Part shown: piece by piece, positions 1 to 8,989 of the stretch
Position numbering within the stretch: position 1 is the stretch's first letter
How the letters are laid out: the number at the start of each line of letters is the position of its first letter
Assembly: GCA_045636065.1 (NCBI GenBank)
Contig: JAZTWW010000039.1
Coordinates: forward strand, 1 to 16,401
Origin: RGIG5050 sp045636065
GTDB taxonomy: Bacteria > Verrucomicrobiota > Kiritimatiellia > RFP12 > UBA1067
Length of the DNA stretch: 16,401 nt
Direction: 5' to 3'
Notes under the pieces: generated by a model
The model's database searches: none
What the model was told of the DNA's origin: nothing
Seen by the model: the letters and a program-made list of their open reading frames with translations, nothing else
Made by a program: the position numbers and the translations under genes

Positions 1-44
1 CGATTCCGGCGCTGCCGTGGGCGTTTTTCTTTTCCGCCGCCGGC

Positions 45-64
45 CACCCCCTAGGGGGTGTTTT
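45..64. terminator. GC-rich palindrome followed by T run, possible terminator
   Basis: A perfect 16-base palindrome, CACCCCCTAGGGGGTG, occupies 45-60 and is followed directly by TTTT. It can fold as a 6-bp stem with a CTAG loop. This resembles a short intrinsic terminator for a rightward gene lying left of the window, but the T run is brief and no such gene can be seen. A weaker CGGC-GCT-GCCG hairpin at 7-17 precedes TTTTTCTTTT near 24-33. Between 65 and 165 I see only pyrimidine-rich sequence and a GGCGCC-TAC-GGCGCC repeat at 145-159. Confidence 0.35.
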
Positions 65-165
65 GATCCCTTTGCTTTCTTCAATGGCCCCCATGGCCTT
101 CCTCTCTTTTTTGCTGCCCCATTAGATTTTACCATTTCTACCCCGGCGCCTACGGCGCCCACCCT

Positions 166-194
166 TTGACCTTTTTCCGAGAATGTGGTAGAAT
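166..194 (+). promoter_or_regulatory. sigma70-type promoter for the M20 peptidase gene
   Basis: A -35 box TTGACC (166-171) and a -10 box TAGAAT (189-194) are separated by exactly 17 bp. The -10 is preceded by TGG, giving the extended form TGGTAGAAT. Transcription would start near 201, leaving a leader of about 58 bases before the ATG at 259. A GGCGCC-TAC-GGCGCC element lies immediately upstream at 145-159. Confidence 0.75.
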
Positions 195-258
195 TGGACA
201 CGATTTGCCGAGTGCGACTGCATGAGGCGGGCATTCAAGGAATGGAGAGGGACAAAGG

Positions 259-1620
259 ATGGACACCGGTTTTGAATCGCGTCTAGAGAAGATAGTCAGG
301 GAATGGAAGGAACTGATAGCCATCGAATCCGTCGGCGCGGATCCGATGAAACTCAAGGAGTGCGTCCAATGCGCACTTTGGATAAAAGACTGGCTTGCGC
401 CGCTCGGCTTCAAATCCGAGCTTATAGCGAGCGAAAACGCCAAAGGCGCGCCGCCTGTAGTGTTCGCCGAGCGCCCTGGCGATGAGAGCCTCCCGACGAT
501 CCTTTTCTACGGCCACTACGATGTCCAGCCTGCCGATCCCATCGAGGCGTGGGAAACGCCGCCTTTCGAGCTTACAATCAAGGATGACGGCCGCGCATAC
601 GCGCGCGGCGCAAACGACGACAAGGGCCAGTGGTTCGCGTTCCTCAACGGCGTCAAGTCCCTTATAGAGGAAGGGCGGAGCCTGCCGAGGATTAAGATCC
701 TCCTTGAGGGGCAGGAGGAAAGCGGCAGCCCTGCGCTTACGGTGATCGCCCCGGAGATAAGATCGAAGATCGCCGCAGACGTGATGCTTGTCTGCGATAC
801 CAATGCCGCCGAGGGCCTTAGACCCGCCATAGTTGCCGGCCTCAGGGGGGTAGGGCATTTCACCGTTCGGCTCAAGGGGCCGTCGATCGACCTTCACAGC
901 GGCGAATTCGGCGGAGTCGCACCGAACCCCGCCCAGGGGATAGCGGAGCTTGTCGCAAGCCTCCACCATGCCGACGGGTCCATTGCCGTCAAGGGCTTCT
1001 GCGACGGCATCATCCCCCCCACGGAGGAGGAGAGCACGGCGGCTGCGCAGTCTGCCCCGGACGACGAGACCCTGGAGAGGACAATGGGCGTAAAGCCCGT
1101 GGGCGGCCAGGCGGGGCTTTCTTCCGTCGCGAGGATGAGTTTCGCCCCGACGATCGAGGTGAACGGCATACACGGCGGATACGGCGGGCCGGGATCGAAG
1201 ACGGTCATACCGACGGAGGCCTTCGCGAAGATATCGATGCGCCTTGTGCCGGGGCAGAGCCCGAAGCATGTCATGTCGGCCGTCAAGGAGCATTTGAGGA
1301 AGCGCTGCCCGCGCGGCCTCACGCTTTCGATCGAGGATGGCTCCGAGCCGGCGCCCGGCTTAAGGCTCCCTCTCTCGTCGCCCGTCTTCAGGCTCGCGAC
1401 GCACGTCCTTTCGGAGCTCGATCCGCGCGGCCCGGTCTTCCACTGGGACGGGGCGTCCATTCCGATCGTCGGGGTTCTCGCCCAGGTGAGCGGGGCCGCG
1501 CCGCTTATAGTCGGCTTCGGCCAGAGCGAGGACCGCATCCACGCCCCGAACGAGAGCTACGGCCTCAACCAGTTCGAGAAGTCCTACCTCTGGGCCCGCG
1601 CGATAATGACGGCCTTCTGA
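259..1620 (+). CDS. M20-family metallopeptidase (dipeptidase/carboxypeptidase-like)
   Basis: A 453-residue cytoplasmic di-zinc peptidase of the M20/DapE-carnosinase type, expected to hydrolyse dipeptides or remove terminal residues from small peptides. The expected active-site pattern is present in order: GHYD with zinc ligand His86 and Asp88, the bridging Asp120 in ARGANDDKGQ, the general base Glu153 and ligand Glu154 in GQEES, ligand Asp180 in VCDT, and a C-terminal ligand His428 in DRIHAPNE. His213 in DLHSGEFGG marks the lid/dimerisation domain inserted between the two halves of the catalytic domain. No signal peptide is seen. The ATG has a GGAGAGG ribosome-binding site at 244-250. The gene has its own promoter and sits just before a peptide importer, so it may process imported peptides; that link is inferred. 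Exact substrate cannot be told from sequence. Confidence 0.92.
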   Translation: MDTGFESRLEKIVREWKELIAIESVGADPMKLKECVQCALWIKDWLAPLGFKSELIASENAKGAPPVVFAERPGDESLPTILFYGHYDVQPADPIEAWETPPFELTIKDDGRAYARGANDDKGQWFAFLNGVKSLIEEGRSLPRIKILLEGQEESGSPALTVIAPEIRSKIAADVMLVCDTNAAEGLRPAIVAGLRGVGHFTVRLKGPSIDLHSGEFGGVAPNPAQGIAELVASLHHADGSIAVKGFCDGIIPPTEEESTAAAQSAPDDETLERTMGVKPVGGQAGLSSVARMSFAPTIEVNGIHGGYGGPGSKTVIPTEAFAKISMRLVPGQSPKHVMSAVKEHLRKRCPRGLTLSIEDGSEPAPGLRLPLSSPVFRLATHVLSELDPRGPVFHWDGASIPIVGVLAQVSGAAPLIVGFGQSEDRIHAPNESYGLNQFEKSYLWARAIMTAF

Positions 1621-1660
1621 CCCCCCGCCCATAGCGGCCACAGTCCGGTGAGATTTGCTA

Positions 1661-1689
1661 TTGATATAGCCGTCAGGATATGGTAGTAT
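1661..1689 (+). promoter_or_regulatory. promoter for the yej operon, with inverted repeat over the -35
   Basis: TTGATA (1661-1666) and TAGTAT (1684-1689) are 17 bp apart, and the -10 is preceded by TGG as in the other rightward promoters here. An inverted repeat GCTAT-TGAT-ATAGC (1657-1670) covers the -35 box and could be an operator. The predicted transcription start near 1696 lies only a few bases before the likely ATG at 1700, so the first gene may be read from an almost leaderless message. Confidence 0.6.
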
Positions 1690-1699
1690 GGGGGACGCG

Positions 1700-3505
1700 A
1701 TGAAGAAACTGTTTATTTTGCTTGCTGCAGGCGGGTCGATGGCGCTTTCCGGCGCCGTATTCCACCCGAACGATGACATTACGCCCGATCCGTTCGCTTC
1801 TCCGCATGCGCTCAAGGGCGGGCGTATACGGTTCAACGGCTCAAGGCCGCCCAAGAGCTACAATGCGTATACGGACAACAATACGTATACGCACATGACG
1901 TTCGCTCTCATGTACGAGACGCTTCTCGGCTCCGACGCGATCACCACGGAGTTCTCCTCCGGCCTCGCCGACTGGTGGGAGGTGTCGGACGACTGCCGCT
2001 CCTTCACGTTCCATATAGATGAGCGCGCGAAGTGGAGCGACGGGAAGCCCGTTCTCGCGGAGGACGTCAAATGGACGGTCGAAACCGTGCTTGACCCCGC
2101 GAGCGACGCAGGCCCCTATGTGAGCGTCTTCTCAAAGTACGATCCGCCGGAGATCGTCGATGAGCGCACGATACGCTTCCACCTGAAGGACGGCCAGCCT
2201 GACGACTGGCGCGCGCTGATGAACGTAGGGTTCTTCGAGGTGATGCCGAAGCACGCCTTCGAGGGCAAGAAGTTCGCCGCCCTCGACCTGGTGGACGCCG
2301 TCGTGAGCGGCCCCTACAGGCTCGCGCACGTCGATGAGCACAAGAGGGCCGTCTTCGAGCGCCGCAGCGACTGGTGGCGCGCCTCCTTCCCGTGCATGAA
2401 GGGCGTGTACAACTTCGACCGCATCGAGATGAAGTACTACGAGGACAACGAGAACGCCTTCGAGGCCTTCAAGAAGAACGAGATCGACGTCTACCCCGTC
2501 TACACCGCGCACATAATGGCCACAGGAACGCGCGGCAAGCCGTTCGCGCACCACTGGATAGTGAAGAGGACCGTGCAGAACAAGTGCCCGATCGGCTTCC
2601 AGGGCTTTGCGATGAACATGAGGCGCGAGCCTTTCAAGGATGTGCGCGTAAGGCAGGCGCTTGCGCTTCTCCTTGACCGCGATACGATCAACCGCACGAT
2701 GATGTTCAGCTCGTACTTCCTCCTTTCGAGCTACTACACCGACCTCTACGACAGCGCCCACCCGAACGGCAACACCCTCTGGCCATTCGACCCTAAGAGG
2801 GCGAAGGCCCTCCTGGAGGAGGCCGGCTGGAAGAAGGACGAAAAGACCGGCAAGCTGATGAAGGACGGCAAGGCCTTCCACATACGCTTCCTTTCGCGCG
2901 CGGCGAGCGAGGAGAAGTTCCTCGCAAAGTACAAGCCCGAGCTGGAGGAGCTTGGAATCTCGCTTGAGATCGTCCGCAAGGACTTCGCCGAGTGGATGCG
3001 CACGATGGATGCGTTCGATTTCGACATGACGTGGGCGGCCTACGTCGGCACGGTGTTCAGGAACCCCGAGATGATGTGGGGTTCGGCGGAAGGCGACCGC
3101 AAGGGCGGCGGCAACGTCTGCGGCGTCAAGGACGAGGAGATCGACAGGATGATCGCCTCCGAGAAGACGATGTTCTCGGCCGCGGAGCGCAACGAGGTCT
3201 ACAGGCGCATCGACGAGCGCCTTGCGGCAACCGTCCCGTACATCCTTCTCTGGAATACGGACAAGACTCGCCTTTTGTACTGGAACCGCTTCGGCATGCC
3301 CGAGGCTCCCCTTGGCATGTATGGGCGCGAGGAGGCGGCCGTCTCCTACTGGTGGTACGACCCCGACGCCGACCGCGAACTCGGCGAATCGATGGCGAAA
3401 GGCTCGTTCCTCCCCGCCGTCGGCGATGTCGACTGGGACGAGAGCCTTGTGACGCGCGCGCTTGAAAGCCGCGGCGACGCCGCACCCGGCGAGGAGGTGA
3501 AGTGA
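1700..3505 (+). CDS. yejA: peptide ABC transporter substrate-binding protein, YejA-like
   Basis: A periplasmic binding protein of solute-binding family 5 (601 residues from ATG 1700; E. coli YejA is similar in size). It would capture oligopeptides and deliver them to the YejB/YejE permease encoded next. The N-terminus MKKLFILLAAGGSMALSGA looks like a Sec signal peptide with cleavage near residue 19. There is no lipobox Cys, so the protein should be soluble in the periplasm. The mature part begins with an HALKGGRIRF segment like the KGG motif near the start of this family. An upstream in-frame ATG at 1688 adds four residues but lies inside the predicted -10 box; ATG 1700 has GGGGGA at 1690-1695 in front. 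The stop TGA overlaps the yejB ATG by one base. Known Yej systems import peptides such as microcin C and host antimicrobial peptides; the ligand here is unknown. Confidence 0.9.
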   Translation: MKKLFILLAAGGSMALSGAVFHPNDDITPDPFASPHALKGGRIRFNGSRPPKSYNAYTDNNTYTHMTFALMYETLLGSDAITTEFSSGLADWWEVSDDCRSFTFHIDERAKWSDGKPVLAEDVKWTVETVLDPASDAGPYVSVFSKYDPPEIVDERTIRFHLKDGQPDDWRALMNVGFFEVMPKHAFEGKKFAALDLVDAVVSGPYRLAHVDEHKRAVFERRSDWWRASFPCMKGVYNFDRIEMKYYEDNENAFEAFKKNEIDVYPVYTAHIMATGTRGKPFAHHWIVKRTVQNKCPIGFQGFAMNMRREPFKDVRVRQALALLLDRDTINRTMMFSSYFLLSSYYTDLYDSAHPNGNTLWPFDPKRAKALLEEAGWKKDEKTGKLMKDGKAFHIRFLSRAASEEKFLAKYKPELEELGISLEIVRKDFAEWMRTMDAFDFDMTWAAYVGTVFRNPEMMWGSAEGDRKGGGNVCGVKDEEIDRMIASEKTMFSAAERNEVYRRIDERLAATVPYILLWNTDKTRLLYWNRFGMPEAPLGMYGREEAAVSYWWYDPDADRELGESMAKGSFLPAVGDVDWDESLVTRALESRGDAAPGEEVK

Positions 3506-4548
3506 TGGAAAGATGGGCCTATTTCGCGCGGCGTCTGCTGCTGATGATTCCGACTTTCATAGGCATAACGATACTGTGCTTCTCGCTGACGCGCTTCCTC
3601 CCGGGCGGCCCCGTGGAGATAAGGATGATGCGCCAGCGCGCCATGGGCTCCGACGGGCCCGCCGGCGGCGCACAGGCGCAGATGCAGGTCACCGAGGACT
3701 ACCGCAACGCCCTCATCAAGCAGTTCGGCTTCGACAAGCCCATATACGAGCAGTACTGGGACTGGCTCGTGAACCACAGGATGGGCCTTACGATGCCGAG
3801 CTACGACTATCCCAACAAGACGGCGTGGCAGCTGATCAAAGGGCGCATCCCGGTGAGCCTCTGGTTCGGGCTTGTGGCGTTCTTCCTGGAGTACCTCATA
3901 TGCATTCCCCTTGGAATCGCGAAGGCGCTCCGGCACGGAGAGACGTTCGACGCCGTATCAAGCCTTATAGTGTTCTTCGCGTATTCGATACCGTCGTTCG
4001 CGCTTGCGATGGTCCTTAAGATGTGCTTCTGCGGAACGGTCGACGGGCTTTGGGACGTCTTCCCCCTGGGCGGCATATCAAGCGACTTCGCGACCGATCC
4101 GACATGGTGGGAGTGGTTCAAGGACAGGGCCTGGCACATGGCGCTTCCCGTGACGTGCTACGTGATGACGAGCTTCGCGATGCTCACCCTGCTCATGAAG
4201 AACTCGCTTCTCGACCAGATCTCCTCCGACTACGTGAGGACCGTGATCGCCAAGGGCGGCACGAGGACGCGCGCCATCTGGGGGCATGCCTTCAGGAACG
4301 CGCTCGTCCCGATCGCGACGGGCTTCGGCGGCATGATCGGCGTCATCTTCGCCGGCTCCATCATCATCGAGATGGTCTTCGAGATCCCTGGAATGGGCCG
4401 CCTCGGCCTTGACGCGCTTCTCGGGCGCGACTACGCGGTGTTCCTCGGGCTTTTGTCGATAACGGCATGCATACAGCTCGTCGGAAACCTGATCTCCGAC
4501 TTCCTCTACCTCCTCATCGATCCGAGGATCGATTTCTCCAAGAAGTGA
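3505..4548 (+). CDS. yejB: peptide ABC transporter permease YejB
   Basis: An inner-membrane permease of the DppB/OppB class (347 residues), one of two membrane subunits of the importer. It resembles E. coli YejB throughout: an N-terminal membrane segment followed by LPGGPVE, the FGFDKPIYEQYW stretch, five further predicted membrane segments, the cytoplasmic EAA loop (DYVRTVIAKGGTRTRAIWGH) that contacts the ATPase, and the characteristic C-terminal end LIDPRIDF. The ribosome-binding site GAGGAGGTGA (3491-3500) supports ATG 3505, which overlaps the yejA stop in the arrangement TGATG. A GTG at 3502 would add one residue. Translational coupling with yejA is likely. Confidence 0.92.
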   Translation: MERWAYFARRLLLMIPTFIGITILCFSLTRFLPGGPVEIRMMRQRAMGSDGPAGGAQAQMQVTEDYRNALIKQFGFDKPIYEQYWDWLVNHRMGLTMPSYDYPNKTAWQLIKGRIPVSLWFGLVAFFLEYLICIPLGIAKALRHGETFDAVSSLIVFFAYSIPSFALAMVLKMCFCGTVDGLWDVFPLGGISSDFATDPTWWEWFKDRAWHMALPVTCYVMTSFAMLTLLMKNSLLDQISSDYVRTVIAKGGTRTRAIWGHAFRNALVPIATGFGGMIGVIFAGSIIIEMVFEIPGMGRLGLDALLGRDYAVFLGLLSITACIQLVGNLISDFLYLLIDPRIDFSKK

Positions 4549-4555
4549 GGCGACA

Positions 4556-5647
4556 ATGAGAATATCACCGGCAACGAAGAAGAGGCTAAAGGCTTTCCGC
4601 AAGAACAGGCGCGCGATGTTCGCGCTCTTCGGGTTCATGGCGCTCTTCCTGTTTTCGCTCCTCGCCGACCTCGTCTGCCCCTACGGGCCGCAGGAGGTCA
4701 TGAATCCCGACGACTTCGAGCAGTACCGCAACGAAACCGTCTACACGACGTACGACATCAGGACCGTCAGGTACAACATCACGGACGACGGCACCGTCTA
4801 CGGTTGGGAAGGCCCGAAGGACGTCAACGAGGCGGACTACAACATCACCAGGACGCCCCATCCCGAACACGGCTATACGCGCGTCTTCATGGAGCCCAAG
4901 GAGCCCACGAAGATAATTTCCGAGGAGAGGGTGAAAGATCCCGTAGCTTGGCCCTTCAGGCCCGTACCGGGGCATCCTTTCGGGATCGACTCCGCCGGGC
5001 GCGACGTCTACTCGCGCGTCGTCCACGGCCTTAGGATCGGGCTTCTCTTCGGCTTCGTCCTCACTTTCTGGGCGATGTTCGGCGGCGTTGTGATCGGTGC
5101 CACGGAAGGCTACTTCGGCGGCAAGACCGATATCTGCATGCAGCGCTTCACCGAAATCTGGAGCACGCTTCCGTTCCTCTACATCATGATCTTCATAGGC
5201 TCCACGCTCGGGCGGAGCTTCACGACGCTTCTCATATGCTACGCGCTCTTCAACTGGATCCTCGTGAGCTACTACGTTCGCGCCGAGTTCCTGAGGCTGA
5301 GAGGGCGTCCTTTCGTCGAGGCGGCGAAGTGCCAGGGCCTCGGGAGCGCGCGGATAATCTTCCGCCACATCCTCCCCAATGCGCTGACGCCTCTCGTGAC
5401 GCTCTTCCCGTTCCTCCTGATGGGGGCGATCGGATCCCTGGCGGCCCTGGACTTCCTCGGGTTCGGCCTCCCGGCGCTCACGCCGAGCCTTGGCGAGCTC
5501 CTCAACGAGGCCCAGCAGTTCAGGTTCGCGTGGTGGCTTGTGGCGTTCCCCGGCGGCACGCTCTTCATTGTGATGTTCCTCGCGGTTCTCGTTGGCGAAG
5601 GCCTGAGGGATGCGTTCGATCCGCGCCGCAAGAGCCGTCTTGAGTAG
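4556..5647 (+). CDS. yejE: peptide ABC transporter permease YejE
   Basis: The second membrane subunit of the importer (363 residues, DppC/OppC class). It has an N-terminal membrane segment (about residues 20-40), a long periplasmic insert (about 45-150) as in YejE proteins, then FGIDSAGRDVYSRVVHGLRIG, five more membrane segments, and the cytoplasmic EAA loop around EAAKCQGLGSARIIFRHILP. The C-terminus has LDFLGFGLPALTPSLGELL and ends with GEGLRDAFDPRRK, which closely matches the end of E. coli YejE. It starts 7 bases after yejB with a GTGAGG ribosome-binding site at 4545-4550. Confidence 0.92.
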   Translation: MRISPATKKRLKAFRKNRRAMFALFGFMALFLFSLLADLVCPYGPQEVMNPDDFEQYRNETVYTTYDIRTVRYNITDDGTVYGWEGPKDVNEADYNITRTPHPEHGYTRVFMEPKEPTKIISEERVKDPVAWPFRPVPGHPFGIDSAGRDVYSRVVHGLRIGLLFGFVLTFWAMFGGVVIGATEGYFGGKTDICMQRFTEIWSTLPFLYIMIFIGSTLGRSFTTLLICYALFNWILVSYYVRAEFLRLRGRPFVEAAKCQGLGSARIIFRHILPNALTPLVTLFPFLLMGAIGSLAALDFLGFGLPALTPSLGELLNEAQQFRFAWWLVAFPGGTLFIVMFLAVLVGEGLRDAFDPRRKSRLE

Positions 5648-5662
5648 GAAGGGGAGAGTGAC

Positions 5663-6442
<780 letters not shown>

Positions 6443-6465
6443 TGCGTGGCCAAGGAGGTGTTCTG

Positions 6466-7830
6466 ATGTCGAAGAAGACGGCGGTTCTGGCGGCTGCGGC
6501 GATGATAGCCCTTGCGGCGCTCGCCCGCGAGCATCGGGACGTGATACTTTTCATCGGCGACGGCATGAGCGTTCCGCAGCGCATGGTGGCCGAGGAGTTC
6601 TCACGCAAGGCCGGCCTTGGGCCCCTTGCGATGAACACGATGCCCGTGCAGGCCGCGACGAGAACGTGTTCTCTCTCCAGCCTCGTGACGGACTCCGCTG
6701 CGGCCGCTACGGCCATAGCGTGCGGCGAGAAGACGGTGAACGGCGCCGTAGGAGTGGACAAGAACGGCAAAAGGCTTGAAAGCTGCGCCGAGGTCGCCAA
6801 GAAGGCCGGGATGCGTGTCGGGATAATAACGAGCGTAACCATAAACCATGCTACGCCCGCCGGATTCTACGCCCACCGAAGCCACCGTTCGGATCTGTAC
6901 GGCATCGGCCTTGACCTTCTCGACAGCGGCTTCGACCTTTTCATGGGCGGCGGCCTTGCAGGCGCGAACGAAAAGAAGGACTCGCCCGGATACAAGGGGA
7001 ACCTCTACGATCTCGCCGCCGAGAAGGGATGGCTCGTCCTTGAAGGGCCGGAAGGCTTCGACGAACTCAAGGACAAGGAAGGCCCCAACCCCGTATGGTG
7101 GAGGAGCGGCGAGCAGGCGATGCCCTACGCCATAGACGGCAAGGACTCCTCGCCGAGGCTTCCCGAGCTTGTCGAATGCGCCATCGAGCGCCTTCACAAC
7201 ATGGATACTGACAGCCCCGGGTTCTTCCTCATGGTAGAGGGCGGCCGCATAGACTGGGCCGGGCACGCGAACGAGGCCGCTGAGAACATGCGCGACATCC
7301 TTGAGCTCGATGCCGCCGTCAAGGTGGCGCTCGACTTCCAGATGGACCACCCCGAGACGCTTGTCATCGTGACGGGCGACCACGAGACTGGCGGCATGTC
7401 CATGGGTTTCGCCGGAACCGGCTACGCCTTCTACATGGAGAGGCTCGCCTCGCAGACTTGCTCCATTGATGCGTTCAAGGACCGCTACCATGCCCTCAAG
7501 AACCGCGAGGGAGGCTGCACGTTCGATGAGGTCAAGAGCCTTCTTGCCGAATGCTTCGGCTTCAAGTTCGAGGGCGATATAAAGGATGATCCGATGGTCG
7601 TCGTGAAGAAGGACGTCGACAGCTTCAAGCGCCACTTCAAGGAGGGTGGTCTTACCGACAAGGCAAGGCGGCTTATGCAGGAGAAGGCGGGCGTCGGCTG
7701 GACATCGGGCTCCCATACGGGGCTTCCTGCCCTTACGACATCCTCGGGCCCCGGATCGGAGCGCCTTTCCGGGCTTCTCGACAACACGGACATCGCCATC
7801 TTCATAAAGGACATCGTGCGCGGCAGGTAG
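6466..7830 (+). CDS. alkaline phosphatase (PhoA family)
   Basis: A 454-residue exported phosphomonoesterase. The N-terminus to about residue 20 is a signal peptide (KK, hydrophobic stretch, LAALA). Active-site residues line up with E. coli PhoA: Asp32 in GDGMS, Asp76 and nucleophile Ser77 in TDSAAAATA, Glu258 in VEGG, Asp263 and His267 in DWAGH, Asp305-His306 in TGDHETGG, and His417 in SGSHTG. At the third metal site the E. coli Asp153 and Lys328 positions are His128 (NHATP) and Trp264, the combination known from Thermotoga maritima phosphatase. ATG 6466 is chosen because AAGGAGGTG (6452-6460) lies 5 bases upstream; a GTG at 6439 is open in frame but would place this site inside the coding region. 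It lies 23 bases after the ATPase gene, probably in the same transcript. Confidence 0.9.
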   Translation: MSKKTAVLAAAAMIALAALAREHRDVILFIGDGMSVPQRMVAEEFSRKAGLGPLAMNTMPVQAATRTCSLSSLVTDSAAAATAIACGEKTVNGAVGVDKNGKRLESCAEVAKKAGMRVGIITSVTINHATPAGFYAHRSHRSDLYGIGLDLLDSGFDLFMGGGLAGANEKKDSPGYKGNLYDLAAEKGWLVLEGPEGFDELKDKEGPNPVWWRSGEQAMPYAIDGKDSSPRLPELVECAIERLHNMDTDSPGFFLMVEGGRIDWAGHANEAAENMRDILELDAAVKVALDFQMDHPETLVIVTGDHETGGMSMGFAGTGYAFYMERLASQTCSIDAFKDRYHALKNREGGCTFDEVKSLLAECFGFKFEGDIKDDPMVVVKKDVDSFKRHFKEGGLTDKARRLMQEKAGVGWTSGSHTGLPALTTSSGPGSERLSGLLDNTDIAIFIKDIVRGR

Positions 7831-7837
7831 CACGCCG

Positions 7838-8989
7838 ATGCGCTGGACGGGGAACATGTCGTCTGCCACAGGAAAGCGCCTGGCATGGCTGAGATCGGCG
7901 GCGTTTCTCGCCGCTTCCGTGGCCGTTCTGGCTCTTTCCGGTTTTCTGGCCCCGTCCTCCACGGGGAGCCAGCTGGCAAAGGTCGTTTCCGTCGACGATT
8001 CCGACTTGAGGACTCTGGGGCACGTAAAGTACGGTACGCAGGCTCTCGAAGTGGAGATCCTTGAAGGGCCCCTCTCAGGCAAGACGTTCCGCGCCGGCAA
8101 TGCCGTAAGGGGCCAGATGGAGCTTGACAAGGTTTTCAAGCCAGGCGAGAGGATACTCGTTTCGCCTCCCTCAGGCGATGAGCAGCAGGTCCTTTCGGCG
8201 CAGGACCACTGGCGCGTCGGGCCGATTCTCATCTCGTTCGCCGTTTTCGCGGTGCTGCTCGTCGCCTTCGGCGGACCCGTCGGGATGAATGCGCTTTCAA
8301 GCTTCATATTCTGCTGCGCCGCCATCTGGAAGATCGTCGTTCCTCTCGCCCTCGCCGGGTGGAGTGCGCCTTGGGTGGCCTTTGCGGCGACCGGCGCGAT
8401 GACGGCCGTCATAATGCTCCTTGTAGGCGGCTTCAGCGGCAAGGCCCTTGGCGCATTCGGCGGCGCGATAGCGGGAGTCGCAGCAGGGCTTGGCCTTGCG
8501 CACCTCTTTGGCGCAGCCATGGACATAAACGGCGCGACGCTTCCCTTCGTCCAGACGCTTGTCTATTCGGGCTACCCATCTCTCGATCTCGCCGACATCT
8601 TCATTGCGGCTGCGGTGATAGCCGGAAGCGGGGCCATGATGGATCTTTCCATGGACATAGCGGCCGGCCTCGACGAAGTCTCGCGCCACAATCCGTCGCT
8701 CGGCTTCGTTGAACTTCTCAGAAGCGGCCTCAGGATAGGGCGCGCCACCGTTGGCACGATGACGACTACGCTTCTTCTCGCCTATTCCGGCGGATACCTT
8801 TCGCTTCTTATGGTATTCTCGGCCGAGGGCCGGTCCCCCGTCGATTTCGCCAATTCGCCGATAGTCGCGGCGGAGATAGCCAAAACGCTCGTAGGGTCTT
8901 TCGCCATTGTCCTCGTGGCGCCATTCACGGCGCTTCTCTCGGCCATGGTGTTTTCGAGGCGGAGGTTGAATGGAAAACGGCAAGGCTGA
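7838..8989 (+). CDS. YibE/F-like multi-pass membrane protein
   Basis: A 383-residue membrane protein matching the YibE/F-like family, whose molecular function is not well established. It begins with a membrane anchor (about residues 18-37), followed by a soluble beta-rich segment (about 45-125, with VEILEGPLSGKTFRAGN and FKPGERILV), and then about seven hydrophobic helices. The DIFIAAAVIAGSGAMMDLSMDIAA block and a later TMTTTLLLAYSGGYL segment are the most family-like parts. The start is uncertain: ATG 7838 has little in the way of a ribosome-binding site, and ATG 7856, preceded by GGACGGGGAA, would shorten it by six residues. It begins 7 bases after the phosphatase, and its 3' end overlaps the next gene by 20 bases. 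Confidence 0.82.
   Translation: MRWTGNMSSATGKRLAWLRSAAFLAASVAVLALSGFLAPSSTGSQLAKVVSVDDSDLRTLGHVKYGTQALEVEILEGPLSGKTFRAGNAVRGQMELDKVFKPGERILVSPPSGDEQQVLSAQDHWRVGPILISFAVFAVLLVAFGGPVGMNALSSFIFCCAAIWKIVVPLALAGWSAPWVAFAATGAMTAVIMLLVGGFSGKALGAFGGAIAGVAAGLGLAHLFGAAMDINGATLPFVQTLVYSGYPSLDLADIFIAAAVIAGSGAMMDLSMDIAAGLDEVSRHNPSLGFVELLRSGLRIGRATVGTMTTTLLLAYSGGYLSLLMVFSAEGRSPVDFANSPIVAAEIAKTLVGSFAIVLVAPFTALLSAMVFSRRRLNGKRQG

Noticed and set aside
283..1293. A 336-codon open frame on the minus strand
   Set aside because: It is a mirror of the M20 peptidase, whose catalytic residues are all intact on the plus strand.
6601..8526. A 641-codon open frame on the minus strand
   Set aside because: It is antisense to the alkaline phosphatase and YibE/F genes, crosses both, and shows no recognisable motif or start signal.
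8811..8819. TGGTATTCT resembling an extended -10 box
   Set aside because: It lies inside YibE/F coding sequence and the position 17 bp upstream (CGGATA) is a poor -35.
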